Shown here piece after piece: positions 34,777 to 46,312 of a stretch of DNA of 64,000 nt. The notes below the pieces were generated by a model, which did not search any database, was not told the origin of the DNA, and saw only the letters and a program-made list of their open reading frames with translations. A program made the position numbers and the translations under genes. How positions within the stretch are numbered: the stretch's first letter is position 1; every line of letters begins with the position of its first letter. The stretch is from Croceibacterium selenioxidans. GTDB taxonomy: Bacteria; Pseudomonadota; Alphaproteobacteria; Sphingomonadales; Sphingomonadaceae. The DNA lies in the NCBI RefSeq assembly GCF_018599195.1, contig NZ_JAHFVK010000002.1:1-64000 (forward strand), read 5' to 3'.

Positions 34777-37089
34777 TTAGAATTTCCTCTTCACGCTGAC
34801 CGCGAATTCACGGGGGCGGCCCGGCATGCCGTAGGCGTTGCCCGACTGGCTGATGCGGTCGTACTTGTTGTTGAAATAGAATTTATCGGTCACGTTGGTC
34901 ACCGCCAGCGCGAACTCCCAATCTTCATCCTCGCTGCGGTAGGCGATACGCGCGTTGAGCAAGCCCCGCGCCTCAACCTCGCCCAGTTCGAAACCCGGCA
35001 CGTTGTTGGGGATGTTGCTCTCCATGTGCGACTGCCAGGTCCAGTCCAGACGCGGCACGATCGTACCGGAGCCGTTCAGTCCGATCTCGTATTGCGCGCC
35101 GATGGCGTATTTCCAAGCGGGCACAAAGGGGGCTTCGGTCACGCCGGGAACAATGCCGCTACCCTCGATGGCATCGGTGAAGCGGAAGTCGGTGTAACTG
35201 ACCGAGCCGTCGATCGAGAGTCCCTCAACTGGCCGAGCGTCGAATTCCACTTCGAACCCGTCGATCTTGGCATCACCGACGTTGCGGGTGGCCGAGCAGA
35301 AGGGGAAGCCCGGCGGGCTAATATCCGGGCATGCACTGACCTGCCCCTGATAGTTCCGGTAGTCGGTGTGATAGTACGCCAAGTTGAGGCGCAGGCGGCG
35401 ATCGAACAGCATCGACTTGAGCCCCGCTTCGTACGACGTGGCTGTCTCCTGGTCGTAGGGAACGGCCTGCATCTCAAGGTAGGGACGCGGATTGATCCCG
35501 CCCCCCTTTAACCCGGTCGCGACCTGACCGTAGAGCCGGATATCGGGAGCGACTTCGTAATCGAGCGCCACGCGCCAGTCGATGTTGTCGCCCTTGAATG
35601 TGCGGCTCAATCCGTCGAGCGAAGCCACACGAGGATCGGTCGGCACGCCGGGGAGCGGGCTGGTGCGGCTGAAGGTGTAGGTCTTCTTCTCATCGGTATA
35701 GCGCAAGCCGGCCGTGAGATTCAGCGCGTCGGTGATGTGCAGGACGCCATGGGCAAAAGCTGAGACGCTTGTCTGGTCGAATGGATCGTTGGGCACGAAA
35801 TCCAGCCCCGCGATCCCGACGTGCACGCGGCCCCCGAGTTCGCTGTCTCCTTTGTAGTAATAACCGCCCAGGGTGATGTCGGCGGTCTCGCCGACAGTGG
35901 CCGACAGACGCAGTTCCTGGGTGAACTGATCGTGCCTGAAAGTGCTGAAGTTGTTGGAGATGTTCTCGGGCGAATTGTCGCCATCCCAAGCGCTTTGACC
36001 ATCAGCGTGACGGAAGGCAGTAATCGATGTCAGCGCAAGGGAGTCGTTGAGGTCGATCTCAAGGTTGTTCGACACGCCCCATGAATCGAAATAGCTGATT
36101 GCAGGGTTGGTGTACTGCTCCGGTTCGCCCGGATAGCCGGTGTAGGTCGAGTAGTTTGTGTAGTCCTCCGGCCCGGTAAGGTAGTCGTTGCCATTGATCG
36201 GAGGAAGGTAGATCGCCTTCGCCGGCGAGGCCTCGGACCGGTCGCGGGTGGCGTCGACGATCAGGTTATTTTCGATGCGGTCGTTGACGAGCCAGCGCAA
36301 CGCGGCACGTCCGGCAAGGACCTTCTGACCGCCCTCGGTGCCGATTACGCAATCTTCCGACTTCGTGGCAAAGCTTCCGCCCGGGGCATCGCGACCGGTT
36401 ACACATTGATAGTCAAGCCGGGTGAGGTAGCCGTCGACCTGCTTGCCGACCCCTGTGACGCGCAGATAAAGCCTGTCAGGTACCAGCGTAACGTTGGTCG
36501 CAGCTCGCAAACCGAGCCGGTCGTAAGAGCCGGCAGCCAATTCGACGTATCCATTGGGGTCGTCGGTCGGACGTTCGCTGAATAGCTTGATCGAGCCCCC
36601 GATCGAGTTCTTGCCCGACAGGGTGCCTTGGGGGCCGCGCAGGATTTCAACCCGGTCGAGGTCGACGAGTTCGAACGCGGTACCGAAGGAAATGCCATAG
36701 TAGACATCATCGATATAGACACCGACGCCCGGTTCGTTGGGAAACTGGAAATCGGTCGCGCCGATGCCGCGAATGTTCACCGCGGCGGTCTGTGCGCCGC
36801 CACCTTGGCCGCCGGCCGTGAACTGCACGCTCGGCGCGCGCTGTGCGACCTGCTCCACGTTAGTCTGGCTTCGCGCTTCCATAAGCGCGGCGTCGACCGC
36901 GGTGATAGCTAGGGGGGTGTCCTGAAGGTTCTGATCGCGAAACTGCGCCGTGACGACGATTTCACTAATGCCTTGATCGCCGGATTCCCCGGAATCCTGA
37001 GCCATTGCTGCGTTGCCAGTAAATGCTCCGGCCAGCGCTATGCTTGCCACGCCCGCACGAAAACCATCGCGGGTTGCCCGCTTCAACAT
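34777..37089 (-). CDS. TonB-dependent receptor (770 aa)
   Basis: Signal peptide to about residue 30 (AGAFTGNAAMAQ). Plug with EIVVTAQFRDQNLQDTPLAITAVDAALME, VNIRGIGATDFQFPNEPGVGVYIDDVYYG and LVDLDRVEILRGPQGTLSGKNSIGGSI. This is the sphingomonad FyuA/CirA-like class with a variant TonB box. The barrel ends with REFAVSVKRKF, an aromatic terminus. It is transcribed alone from the promoter at 37132-37160 and closed by an intrinsic terminator. Being next to the AAHS transporter, it may import a related aromatic, or iron. The ligand cannot be read from sequence. Confidence 0.92.
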   Translation of the reverse strand: MLKRATRDGFRAGVASIALAGAFTGNAAMAQDSGESGDQGISEIVVTAQFRDQNLQDTPLAITAVDAALMEARSQTNVEQVAQRAPSVQFTAGGQGGGAQTAAVNIRGIGATDFQFPNEPGVGVYIDDVYYGISFGTAFELVDLDRVEILRGPQGTLSGKNSIGGSIKLFSERPTDDPNGYVELAAGSYDRLGLRAATNVTLVPDRLYLRVTGVGKQVDGYLTRLDYQCVTGRDAPGGSFATKSEDCVIGTEGGQKVLAGRAALRWLVNDRIENNLIVDATRDRSEASPAKAIYLPPINGNDYLTGPEDYTNYSTYTGYPGEPEQYTNPAISYFDSWGVSNNLEIDLNDSLALTSITAFRHADGQSAWDGDNSPENISNNFSTFRHDQFTQELRLSATVGETADITLGGYYYKGDSELGGRVHVGIAGLDFVPNDPFDQTSVSAFAHGVLHITDALNLTAGLRYTDEKKTYTFSRTSPLPGVPTDPRVASLDGLSRTFKGDNIDWRVALDYEVAPDIRLYGQVATGLKGGGINPRPYLEMQAVPYDQETATSYEAGLKSMLFDRRLRLNLAYYHTDYRNYQGQVSACPDISPPGFPFCSATRNVGDAKIDGFEVEFDARPVEGLSIDGSVSYTDFRFTDAIEGSGIVPGVTEAPFVPAWKYAIGAQYEIGLNGSGTIVPRLDWTWQSHMESNIPNNVPGFELGEVEARGLLNARIAYRSEDEDWEFALAVTNVTDKFYFNNKYDRISQSGNAYGMPGRPREFAVSVKRKF

Positions 37090-37131
37090 CCAATCTCTCC
37101 CTGATTTTAACGACTGATATAATTGCCCCTA

Positions 37132-37160
37132 CTTACAATAACGGTCGTTATGATTGTCAA
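37132..37160 (-). promoter_or_regulatory. Promoter with operator in the spacer, TonB receptor gene
   Basis: On minus, TTGACA (37155-37160) and TGTAAG (37132-37137) are exactly 17 bases apart. The palindrome ATAACGGTCGTTAT (37138-37151, 6-bp arms) fills the spacer. This is the classic place for a repressor that blocks polymerase. It lies about 45-70 bases before the receptor start. Confidence 0.6.
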
Positions 37161-37895
37161 CCGGTTCGCGCCTGCCGTTGCGATTTATGCTATAAATCAA
37201 CGCATTACCGTCTCTCTTGTCAGGATCTTGACCACCGCCTTGGCGTCACAGCGAGGCGAGCAAGCCCGGGAGAGGGGCGAATTTCAGGAAGTCGACCGCA
37301 GTTCAGGAACGAAGATGGGGAGGTCTGACCTGACCTTGCTTCGGCTCAGGAGCATGTGCGGCCGCGTCACCACCGCATTTTAGCTGCTGACGGTATGCGA
37401 GTGAAACAAGCGGGCAAATAGATGCTTCAGACCCAATGCATCTAATGGCGAAACCAGGGAAACACGCGACTCTTCGCTTCATTGAAAAGCCTTGAAACGC
37501 CTCGGCCTGCTCTACGTAACAGCCCGTATGAGCGTTCCACTTCGCGTTCGGCCGAAATGGCGGGTGGGTAAGCTGGGCACACGGACGCCAAGAGAGGAAG
37601 ACGTCCGCGCGCCCAACCGATTGCGTCCCGCCTGGTAGGGGGCCGGGACGGTCCAAAGATCTCTCGGCATTGAGCTCCGGAGGCCGGAAAAACCTTTGGT
37701 GATTCACCATTGCAGCAGCTGGCCAAGGAGTCTCTAGGGGGATACCCTAAATAGCTGCTTTTAATGCCAATTCTTCAGACCTCATGGGTTCTTTGGCCGG
37801 TTCGACGTCTTTCTCGGAGGGGTGTATTGAATGGGGAGATGGGTCGCGTTAACGCGGACATCCCCTCGCATCGCGAACCTTTTTGGGGGCTTCTG
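37161..37895. other. Intergenic stretch, no recognised gene
   Basis: About 735 bases between the TonB receptor promoter and the 3' end of the autotransporter. Reading frames up to 135 codons occur on minus (37303-37710), but they have no recognised motif and no plausible ribosome site. I see no hairpin or repeat of note. Confidence 0.5.
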
Positions 37896-40800
37896 CTACC
37901 AATTCAGACGGAGGCCGACCTTAGCATCGTAGGCCTTGCTATCGCCGTTGAAGGTGCTGTTGTAACTTCCCCCTCCGAACAATGTCGTGTTGTGGTCCAT
38001 GCGCCAACTGACACCGGCGTCGACTTCCCACCACGTTTGTGGAAGTTCCGCATCGAACGGGATGAAGCCCGAAGCCGAGGAGAACTCAGTCGTCGGCCTC
38101 CCCATGAACTCATGCCAAAGATTGACGCGGATCCACCCCAACTCCCCGCCAATGTTGTTGAGGCGTGCGCCGAGGCGTCCGGCTAGGGAATCGAGATTGC
38201 GGAAGCGAATATCGGCCGCGATATCCTGGGTCTCGTCGATCGACAGTGTCTGATAGATTAGCTGGGCCTGGGGTTCGAGGCGCCATGTATCACTGATCTC
38301 GATCGGGTACCCTCCTTCCAGCGAGGCAGCGACACTGGTTGCGTCGGTTCTGACCGCGCGGAGGCGCCGGGGTTTGGCGGTTATGTTCAACCAGGTGACC
38401 TGAGCTACGGCGTCGAGGTAGGCACCCTGTTCCAGGAAGTGCGTCCAGTAAGCCCCCAGCGAGGCATTTTTCATCTCGATCTCGCCGCCCGCGAATTCCG
38501 CGTTCGGTAATTGGTGGCTCACCCGGGTGTCGGCTTCACCGTAAACCCCGTAAATGCCGGCGTGATTGCGACTGCCGTCCTCATTTTCCTCGCGGTAGAC
38601 GTCAATACCACCCTGTAGCGCCCAGCTATCCAGCTTGTAGCTCGGGCCGTCGCCGTAGATGCCTTGTTCGGTGTGATGCCTGACGTTTTTGGCAATGAGC
38701 CGGCCCCACATTCCGTTCGGTTTCTGCTCGTCGCGCAGTTCCGCGTCGCCGCGGAGTTGTTCCTCGTCGCCGACTCGTTCGTGAAGAGTATCGAGAGTGC
38801 CGCGGCTATAGACCAGCGCTGCCGCGGGGATCGCTGTCTCAAGTGAAACCTCCTCACGATAGTGCGGCGTCGGTGTTGGGGTTGGAGTCGGCGTTGGCGT
38901 AGGCGTAGGCGTAGGCGTAGGCGTCGGGGTCGGCGTGGGCGTTGGTGTTGGTGTTGGTGTTGGTGTTGGTGTTGGTGTTGGTGTTGGCGTGGGCGTGGGC
39001 GTGGGGGTGGGGGTCGGTGTCGGGGTCGGGGTCGGCGTTGGCGTTGGCGTTGGCGTTGGCGTTGGGGTAGGCGTCGGGGTCGGTGCGTCCAACGTGTCGC
39101 GCAAGAACCAGCTTTCTGGCGCGCTGGCATCTCGGCTTCCGCGATGGAGCGTATACTCATACGGACCCGCAATGGCGAAGCCCGCGAGCGCGAACGCTCC
39201 AGGGCCAGTAGTGGTGCCGTTGACCGCGTCGACAACGAGAATGCCGTTGCCAGGAGTGAGCGCCCCACCCCCACCCAAGTTGCTAATCTGCAGCAACGAA
39301 GCTCCCGACGCTGTGCCACCGTCGATCACGAGCAAGTCGGAAGGGGAGCCGTCTGCGCCGAGAAGGGTCTGTAAGGCCACTCGGCCGTTCTGGCCGACAT
39401 AGTTTCCCTCGATGGTCAGCCGATCGCTGGTGCCCGAGGCGCCGTTGGTCAGGTCGATGGTCCCCGCATTGTTCACGGTGGCGGGATCGCCGGGCACCGA
39501 TCGGATGACGGGGAGCACCCCATTGCCGGCATACAGCGTGCTGGTGGCGTCAACATTAATGGTTGATCCGCCGAGCAACACGTTGGCGGTCAAGGTGAAG
39601 GTTGTTCCGCTGAGGAAATTAAGGGTCTCCCAGTCCTGGCCGACATTCAATCCCTTGGTCAGATCGTCGGCACTGAAGGAGCCACCTCGGTGCTGCGTCC
39701 CAACGAAGCTCAGCACGTCGCCCGCGCCGGTCCCGCCATCGGCATGGAAGGTTCCAGACAAATTCACGTTGGCGATGGCGAGACGATCGTTGTCGCCCGC
39801 GCCCATGTCTATGCTGCCATTCAGCGTCCCTCCCTCCCAGGTTACCTCGTCAGTTCCACTGCCGGTGGCGATAACGCCCCGGACTGCGCCATCCGAAAGA
39901 GTGATCGCATCCGCACCGGCACTGCCGAGAATAGCTTGGCCGGTTGCGTCAACCGCACCGATGGTTCCTGAGTTGGCAAAGGTAGACCCCGTGCCATTCG
40001 ACAGGTCGACAACCGGGCTTACTGTGCTGAGCGAGAGCAACGATCCGCTATTGTTCGTGGAACTCGCTGTGCCGGCGATCAGCGCGGCCCCCGCGCCCGC
40101 ATCGTTCATCGATACCGTCGCTGCGTTGTCGACGGCGCCGGTAGTGTTGGCGAGTATCCCGATAGCGCCGGAAGCTTCCCCAACAATATCATAGCCGGGC
40201 CCGAGCACGAGAGTCTCGGTAGTGGCATTTCCTGATGCAGTTTGGAAGGCCAGGCCGGTTCCGGCGCCCGCCACCTTTATCGCGACGGTTGACGTCGGAT
40301 CGAGCGAGGTTGCCGTTCGAATCCCAGCACCGCTGACGACATCGATCACGGTATCGGCCAGAACGATGGCGCCGATTTCCGCGGCATTCTCAATTCCGTT
40401 TCCAGCGCCTTGGTTCGTCAGGGTGGCGCCCGTCAGCTCAAGCTCTGTGGTGCCGCTACCGATGAGAACGACGTGCGCGGTCCCATCGGCCACGAAAGTG
40501 CCATCGACACTGCCGCCGCCTCCATCATGCACATGGAGGGCCGCCACACCGTCCTGGACAGTGACGACCGCCTGGTTGCGCAAGGTGGACCCTGCACCTT
40601 CCAGGTCGACCCCTGTGCCGTTCGCCACAGTGATATCGGCCTGATTGTCCAGCACGCCACCTGACAAGACATGGACAGCCGTTGCACCGCCGCCGGTCAT
40701 GTCGATGGTGCCCTGATTGACGAACGTGCCTCGGTTTCGGGCGATGAAGGCGTCTGTGCCTGCGCCCGAGAGCGTCATTGCCGCTTGGTTGATCAGACTG

Positions 40801-43340
40801 GTCGAAGGGTCCGGCGCCCCGACCGGAGCGCCGGCCAGATCATGCTTTTGCCCATCCGCAATCCCCACAGTCGCGTCCGTTCCCGTCAACGTAACTACTG
40901 TGCCAGCACCAAGGGTGCCGGTCGCACCACCCTCCACCAGAACACCTCTCGCACCGTTACCGGTTACGCCCAGCGCGCCACCGTTAAGGACCGCGTCAGC
41001 ACCAGGGCCGGTCGAGACGATCGCTATCGAGCCCTGCCCTGAAGCCGCCAGGTTTGAGTCCGTGCTCAACGCCGCACCATCTTCGATCCGGAAGAGGGTC
41101 GAGTTGGTTGTGTTGACGGTTTGGATGCCGGTACCCAGGTTGGTGATCGACGATCCTGTCCCGTGGATGAAGTAACCGATCTGGTCGGTGCCCGAGAGAA
41201 AATTGACGCTCGCGCCGTCACTGATGTTCACCGTGGCGCCACCCCGCGCATGAACACCGATCGCGCCATTGCCGCTCAAATTGTCCGAGCCCGCTGCCAG
41301 ATCGACGGTGGCATTCGTGCCTTCGGCCCACACGCCATAGTTGCGGAGCCCCGAGGCCGGGTCGGCATTCCCGGCAACATTGATCACGCCGGTGTTGGTA
41401 ATGCGGGTTGCCGTGCTGTTTCCGATCGCACGCAATGCGATTCCGTTGACGCCGTTCAACGTGATCGTGCCATTGTTGGATACGGTCCCGGCGGTTTCGT
41501 TTGCGCCCATGCCGACGTTAAGCAAGGGCGATCCTCCAGCGGCACCGTTGATCACGATCGTACCGTTGTTAACCAGGCTCGCAGCAGGGTCGGTTGACGC
41601 CATCAGCATTGCCGTGGCGTTCTGAATACCCGTCCCCACCACAATGCTTCCCTCGTTGGAAGCGGTGCCAGAATTCACCAAAATCCCCCTTTGCGGGACG
41701 AGGTTGGAGGTATCCGCGACCGCTTCGGGAGCGTTGACGTCGTACTGGGCGGCGCGGCCGAGATATATTTCGCCTGCAGCCAGGTTGGTGAAGCTACCCC
41801 CGCTGTTTACGATCACCCCATCGATCGTGCCGTTCAGCGAGTTGTTATTCACGCCGACGTTGATGATCCCACCGTTGGTCGCGGTAGCGCCGTTGGCCAG
41901 GGCGATTCCGTGCTGAGCGATCGCGTCGGTAGTGCTGCCGGTCCAACCCGCCACATTGATGATGCCGTTATTGTCGAAGGTCGACCCGGCGCCAGTCGCG
42001 GTGACCGTCTGCGCGAAGATGTATCTGCCTAGGTTCGTCCCAGGGCCAGTCGTGTCGTGGCCATTTCCAGTATAGTATCCGCCGGAGATTACGCCGTTGT
42101 TGACCGCGGTGCCGCCGGCAGTGACGCTCAGGCTTTGGGCATGGCCCGAGAGTTGGCCTCCGTTCTCGATTTCAACATGCCCGCCGTTAGTGGCGAGCAC
42201 AGGACCCCGGTGCTGATCAATCTGGGCGCCCGATTTGATGATCACGCTCGCGCCAAGGCCGTTAGCCGACACCGAATAGGTAGGGTCCCTCGGCACGGTC
42301 ACTTCGTCGCCGGGATCGATCGTAAAGCTGAACGTCACGTCTTCGTTCGTGAAGGAGACAGCTTGATTGAAAGCCGCATCGTAGGCCGCCTGCGATGACA
42401 GGCTCCCGCTTTGCAGCGCCGCGATCAGGACGTTGTTATAGGCTTGTAGTTCGGCCTTGTTGTTAACAGTGTGACTCTGCCCGTCGAACCCTACGAATGT
42501 CCCGGCGTAGTTCGGGATCGCGATCTGCACAGTCCGCGTGGTGACGCCTGCGGGTGCGGATGCGGAATTCCCCAGATCGAGCTGGTTGCGCGATGTCCAT
42601 TCGACCACGCTTCCGGCGCCGACCGCCGAAACGAGGGAGGCTTGCTTCGCCGCCAGAACGACAAAATTACCGAGCGTGCCCGGTGACTGACCAGAAACAC
42701 CAATATCCACGACCAGCGTCCCCCCCGCGGCCGTGCCCAGACGGACGTCCACGTATTGGTCGTCTCCGACGTTCTGATAGAATTCCGTCGCCCCAGAACG
42801 GTACTGGCCCCAGTCAGACGAACTAAAGACTGCCGAATTGTACGTTGCGACTACGACATTTGCGCCGGTGATCGGATCGGGTGTGCTGACTCCCTGCGTC
42901 TGTCTGCCAAGGAACAGGTTTTCCTTCCCATTGGCAGTCGCGTTCAATTCGCCAAGAAGCTTACTGGTCGCCCCGCCAACACCTAACTCGATCATCTGCC
43001 CGGAGCCCGTCAGGGTAATCGTATCTCCCCCATCAACCACAGCAGCGCCAACTTGGTTGTCGTTGTTGCGCGGATCGAACCCATTTGCCGACAAATCGCA
43101 AGCGCCGCCATCGGCTACCGGTGCGCCATCTCCGCAAGAGGATGCCGAAGACTGGTTCGGGACTGCCGTGAAGGCCAGCGCGGCCAGCATTGCGGCAGTC
43201 GAAACTTCAACCTTCAAGCTTGATCGGATCAGGCGTTTGGGGTTGCCCGAGCTGGGCATCACGCATCTATCTAAAACACCAACACCAACACCTGCAGCCG
43301 GCTGACGCACGCCTGAAAAATACCGATCAGTATTATTCAT
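37896..43340 (-). CDS. Giant autotransporter with Pro-Thr linker
   Basis: 1814 residues. An unusually long N-terminal leader (about 67 residues, hydrophobic [19 protein letters not shown]) recalls extended signal peptides of type Va secretion. A shorter start at 43259 (MPSSGNPK) is possible. The passenger (about 70-1410) is a beta-helix of repeated short strands with motifs like [12 protein letters not shown] and VSNNGTI. A linker of 73 residues, P(TP)36, covers about 1420-1492. The C-terminal autotransporter barrel (about 1530-1814) ends in [10 protein letters not shown], with the final aromatic typical of outer-membrane proteins. It is an adhesin- or biofilm-type surface protein by family. 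The ligand is unknown. Confidence 0.9.
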   Translation of the reverse strand: MNNTDRYFSGVRQPAAGVGVGVLDRCVMPSSGNPKRLIRSSLKVEVSTAAMLAALAFTAVPNQSSASSCGDGAPVADGGACDLSANGFDPRNNDNQVGAAVVDGGDTITLTGSGQMIELGVGGATSKLLGELNATANGKENLFLGRQTQGVSTPDPITGANVVVATYNSAVFSSSDWGQYRSGATEFYQNVGDDQYVDVRLGTAAGGTLVVDIGVSGQSPGTLGNFVVLAAKQASLVSAVGAGSVVEWTSRNQLDLGNSASAPAGVTTRTVQIAIPNYAGTFVGFDGQSHTVNNKAELQAYNNVLIAALQSGSLSSQAAYDAAFNQAVSFTNEDVTFSFTIDPGDEVTVPRDPTYSVSANGLGASVIIKSGAQIDQHRGPVLATNGGHVEIENGGQLSGHAQSLSVTAGGTAVNNGVISGGYYTGNGHDTTGPGTNLGRYIFAQTVTATGAGSTFDNNGIINVAGWTGSTTDAIAQHGIALANGATATNGGIINVGVNNNSLNGTIDGVIVNSGGSFTNLAAGEIYLGRAAQYDVNAPEAVADTSNLVPQRGILVNSGTASNEGSIVVGTGIQNATAMLMASTDPAASLVNNGTIVINGAAGGSPLLNVGMGANETAGTVSNNGTITLNGVNGIALRAIGNSTATRITNTGVINVAGNADPASGLRNYGVWAEGTNATVDLAAGSDNLSGNGAIGVHARGGATVNISDGASVNFLSGTDQIGYFIHGTGSSITNLGTGIQTVNTTNSTLFRIEDGAALSTDSNLAASGQGSIAIVSTGPGADAVLNGGALGVTGNGARGVLVEGGATGTLGAGTVVTLTGTDATVGIADGQKHDLAGAPVGAPDPSTSLINQAAMTLSGAGTDAFIARNRGTFVNQGTIDMTGGGATAVHVLSGGVLDNQADITVANGTGVDLEGAGSTLRNQAVVTVQDGVAALHVHDGGGGSVDGTFVADGTAHVVLIGSGTTELELTGATLTNQGAGNGIENAAEIGAIVLADTVIDVVSGAGIRTATSLDPTSTVAIKVAGAGTGLAFQTASGNATTETLVLGPGYDIVGEASGAIGILANTTGAVDNAATVSMNDAGAGAALIAGTASSTNNSGSLLSLSTVSPVVDLSNGTGSTFANSGTIGAVDATGQAILGSAGADAITLSDGAVRGVIATGSGTDEVTWEGGTLNGSIDMGAGDNDRLAIANVNLSGTFHADGGTGAGDVLSFVGTQHRGGSFSADDLTKGLNVGQDWETLNFLSGTTFTLTANVLLGGSTINVDATSTLYAGNGVLPVIRSVPGDPATVNNAGTIDLTNGASGTSDRLTIEGNYVGQNGRVALQTLLGADGSPSDLLVIDGGTASGASLLQISNLGGGGALTPGNGILVVDAVNGTTTGPGAFALAGFAIAGPYEYTLHRGSRDASAPESWFLRDTLDAPTPTPTPTPTPTPTPTPTPTPTPTPTPTPTPTPTPTPTPTPTPTPTPTPTPTPTPTPTPTPTPTPTPTPTPTPHYREEVSLETAIPAAALVYSRGTLDTLHERVGDEEQLRGDAELRDEQKPNGMWGRLIAKNVRHHTEQGIYGDGPSYKLDSWALQGGIDVYREENEDGSRNHAGIYGVYGEADTRVSHQLPNAEFAGGEIEMKNASLGAYWTHFLEQGAYLDAVAQVTWLNITAKPRRLRAVRTDATSVAASLEGGYPIEISDTWRLEPQAQLIYQTLSIDETQDIAADIRFRNLDSLAGRLGARLNNIGGELGWIRVNLWHEFMGRPTTEFSSASGFIPFDAELPQTWWEVDAGVSWRMDHNTTLFGGGSYNSTFNGDSKAYDAKVGLRLNW
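38865..39083. repeat. Hexanucleotide repeat encoding P(TP)36
   Basis: 219 bases of GGNGTN-type hexamers on plus, coding 73 residues on minus. Sub-blocks of one hexamer (GGCGTA, GGTGTT, GGCGTG, GGCGTT) show local expansion. Gains or losses of whole units stay in frame. Confidence 0.95.
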
Positions 43341-44183
43341 ATTTCTCGCTCACGAATTTCGCATAAACAGCATTAAGTTAAACCATAAAGAAACCAGAAC
43401 CTGAGGATCATTCAAATATTACATCCCTCGCCATATAGTTATCGCTTCTATTCGCATTAATGAGATTTGGTATACGACGCCGTCGCTCAAAACCGACGGC
43501 GACCGGGCCCGGACCTGCTTTGGCCCACAGGATCTCCCGCCTTCGAACGACTGGTAATTGTTGATTTGAGATCGCGAAAAAGGCTCCGCACGTGGAAGTA
43601 AGATCGCACGGCACCAATGTCGGCTCGACAGGCGGCGCCACAATCCACACGCGGCGCCTGGGGTTGGATGTCACGCGCATCGCTCACCTTTTGCTCGTGA
43701 TGGCAGCCATTTTAATTTGCGACGGCGCTCAGGAAAATCGGGTGAAACCCTCACAGACCCCTAGTATTGGACAGAAAGGAAACCGCACAAAGTTATGAAT
43801 TGGCATATCTTATGTTGCCGATCATTAAGGACTTTAGAACATCTTATAATAGACACTTAGTTTATCACATTCTGTCGATCTATTAAGTACGAAAATCTAT
43901 AGATGCCAGGATGACTCCATTGTTTTGGTGCGCTTTACTCAGATTCAGAGGCAGATCTGGCCGAAGCCAACCTCCAATTGGGAGAATCTCAACACAAGCT
44001 GCCGCTGCTGCCAAAGGCCCGCAATTCGTTTCCAATTCGGGCTGACTGGTGCCGAGAATGCGTCGGAAATCAGTCTACTGGCAGTCCAATGCAGGCCGTC
44101 CATGCTATACGGTTTCTGCATACGGGTCGTAGGCGAGTGCGAAATGCTCCGCCGTTCCGCCACAGGCGTCGGAGGGACTCGTC
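43341..44183. other. AT-richer intergenic stretch before the PAD operon
   Basis: About 840 bases upstream of both the autotransporter (minus) and the three-gene PAD cluster (plus). Short open frames exist (for example 43592-43798), but none has a recognised motif or convincing start. A TATAAT at 43845-43850 has no matching -35. The promoters of both units should lie here. GGAGGG at 44171-44176 is the ribosome site of the first PAD-cluster gene. Confidence 0.5.
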
Positions 44184-46271
44184 ATGCAATCCAGTCGGAT
44201 TCCAAGAAGCAAGAATGCGCAATCATCAGCCGGCTCTGCGTCGGGCAGGGGTTCGTCCCAAGGCGCAAAAGGCTATTCGAGGGCCCCCGAACAAAGCGCC
44301 GCTAAGCCCGCCGAAACGCTAGTTGAGGCGCGCAAGCGGGACGGACGGACGGTTCCGGGCAAGCCCGGCTATTCCAGCGAAACCGACGCGAACGGAATGC
44401 CGCGAGAGGGTAGCGCCAAGGACCATTGCGACGGCTGCACCTTCACATTCGATATTCGCACCGCTGGCGACATTCACATCCACAATTATTGTGCTCCTCC
44501 GGATCGGGCGCCGACTCCCAACGGGCCTGGCGACGGTGAGGACTGCCTCGCCTGCGCTCCGCAAGGGACATGCCTACCGCCGGTCGCCGGTGCCAAGCAT
44601 AAGCTTAGCCGGGCGCAGAAGCTGACGATCCGTGCCGCGCGCAGCAAGGTGCCGAGCTTGCTCGCCGCGAGCACAATGCACGCCATCCGTCGCTATGGCG
44701 CCGGCTACTCGCCGGCCAACCCGCTTGAGCAGCGGCTTTTCGGCAAGCTGGACGCTCTGCCACCTGCGTTACTGCGCTGCATGGTGGACGGGCTCGACCA
44801 GATACCGCCCGGGCAACGCGGCACGCTTGTGACCGATCAGGCCTTTGCCGATCCAGCACAGCCGCTCGACCCGGGGCAACTTGTCATTGGTTTGATCGAG
44901 GAGATCAAGCAGCGCGCCGCCCTAACCTTGTTCGGCGATCCCGCGGCGGTCGAACGGCCTGGCAAAGATCGGCTCTATGTCCCTGTCGGCGAGGACTTTT
45001 TCACGCAAGTGCGCATCTGCCGCATCAACCAGCTTCGCACCGCCAACTATATCCCTTCGCTGCAGCCGCAGGAATATACGCCCGACGAAGTGCAGCAGAG
45101 TTGCCAGCCGATTATCGTCAACGGCGAGCCGCAGGTGGTCTGCGAAGTGCAGACCGGCAACTGCCCCGGCAATCCCGTCGCGGGCGTGTGTGGCCGGGTG
45201 CTGGACATTTCGCAGGGGGAATCGCTGGAGCTCGAGGGCGTCAACTATTTCGACGTCAATGCCAAGGTGCGCCTCATCGACAAGGACACCAATACGATCA
45301 GCCGCGATGTCGAGGCATTCATCTTCGGGGACGCCGATACGCCACGCGATGAGATCGTGAATGGCGAAACCGTGCTCATCAACGACTGCCGGGTGCACGA
45401 CAAGGCGACCTTCACGGTGCCGAACGACCTTCCACCGGGCATCTACCAGGTCCAAGTTGTCGTGCCGAACAGCGTCAACAAGCCGGGCTTCGGAGCGGAG
45501 ATCGCGTCCAACGTCGAATACATAAACGTGCTGCCCCCGCCGACGGCGCGTTACCAAATCGTCGTGGAGCGGATCATCGCCCGCAAGGAGACGGCGCCGG
45601 CGTCCTGGGGCTCGGACGAAGTCGGGCTGCGCACCATCGCATGCGCCATGAACCTCTCCGACGAGCCGCTGGCAATGACCAAGACACCCTTCAAGGACGT
45701 GCTCGACGGCGTCGAATTCGACAGCGGTACGTCTCGCAATGTCGAGCGCATCGTCTTTGCCAGCGACCAGCCGATCCTCGCCCTGGTTTTGGGGGTGCTC
45801 GGACACGAGATCGACAGCGAGAGCGCCTACAACGCCCAGATCAACGAATGGAGCGATGTCTTTGTCGATCTGGTCAAGGAACAGTGGGAGTTCCTGCTCA
45901 GCCTCATCTCAGCCGGAGGTGGCCTTGGCGTGGCGATCAAGGCAGTCGGCTGGAAGGGCGTGATCGCGGCAGCGATTGTCGCGGTGGTCGTCATTGCGAT
46001 CGACTTCATCTACTCGCTGTGGGCGCCTGCCGACCTCATCATCGAGGACAATATCGCGCTCTCGATCATCGACCTTGACCGGTTGACCAGCGCCGCCGCC
46101 CCGATCCCGCCCGCCGCGACGTTCACCAGCAACGCCGGGATCAAGGTCAACGTCAACAAGACCATCCCCCCGGAAAAGATTCCCTTCCAGTACCGCGAGA
46201 CTCGCGAATACGTCTCGGACGAGGAGGAGAGCCGGTACGAACTTACCTATCGCTACAACCGCATTGCCTGA
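44184..46271 (+). CDS. Unrecognised 695-aa protein, first gene of the PAD cluster
   Basis: GGAGGG lies 7 bases before the ATG. No signal peptide: the first 75 residues are polar and basic (SSRIPRSKNAQSSAGSASGRG). Next comes a Cys/His patch (CDGCTFTFD, DIHIHNYCAPP, CLACAPQGTC) that could hold metal. Residues about 120-260 are helical. About 335-450 looks like an IPT/Ig-like domain (VLDISQGESLELEGVNYFDVNAKVRLID through LPPGIYQVQVVVPNS). Residues about 580-613 form one strong membrane helix (VIAAAIVAVVVIAIDFIYSLW) followed by about 80 residues. I do not recognise the family. It is 41 bp upstream of the second gene and probably anchors or scaffolds the products of the cluster. Confidence 0.75.
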   Translation: MQSSRIPRSKNAQSSAGSASGRGSSQGAKGYSRAPEQSAAKPAETLVEARKRDGRTVPGKPGYSSETDANGMPREGSAKDHCDGCTFTFDIRTAGDIHIHNYCAPPDRAPTPNGPGDGEDCLACAPQGTCLPPVAGAKHKLSRAQKLTIRAARSKVPSLLAASTMHAIRRYGAGYSPANPLEQRLFGKLDALPPALLRCMVDGLDQIPPGQRGTLVTDQAFADPAQPLDPGQLVIGLIEEIKQRAALTLFGDPAAVERPGKDRLYVPVGEDFFTQVRICRINQLRTANYIPSLQPQEYTPDEVQQSCQPIIVNGEPQVVCEVQTGNCPGNPVAGVCGRVLDISQGESLELEGVNYFDVNAKVRLIDKDTNTISRDVEAFIFGDADTPRDEIVNGETVLINDCRVHDKATFTVPNDLPPGIYQVQVVVPNSVNKPGFGAEIASNVEYINVLPPPTARYQIVVERIIARKETAPASWGSDEVGLRTIACAMNLSDEPLAMTKTPFKDVLDGVEFDSGTSRNVERIVFASDQPILALVLGVLGHEIDSESAYNAQINEWSDVFVDLVKEQWEFLLSLISAGGGLGVAIKAVGWKGVIAAAIVAVVVIAIDFIYSLWAPADLIIEDNIALSIIDLDRLTSAAAPIPPAATFTSNAGIKVNVNKTIPPEKIPFQYRETREYVSDEEESRYELTYRYNRIA

Positions 46272-46312
46272 GCCGGTTGGACTGAAAATCCCAGTCTGGA
46301 GAAGGAGTGAAC

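Noticed and set aside
37303-37710. 135-codon minus-strand frame between the TonB receptor and the autotransporter
   Set aside because: No ribosome site, no recognised motif, and an amino-acid make-up like random GC-rich sequence.
38865-39083. Regular short repeats considered as a CRISPR array
   Set aside because: Units are uninterrupted hexamers with no spacers and encode a Pro-Thr linker in frame with the autotransporter.
43845-43850. TATAAT as a promoter for the PAD cluster
   Set aside because: No -35-like element at proper spacing, and the first gene starts over 330 bases downstream.
43925-44305. 126-codon plus-strand frame overlapping the start of the PAD cluster
   Set aside because: It overlaps the well-supported first gene (GGAGGG before ATG 44184) in another frame and has no motif.
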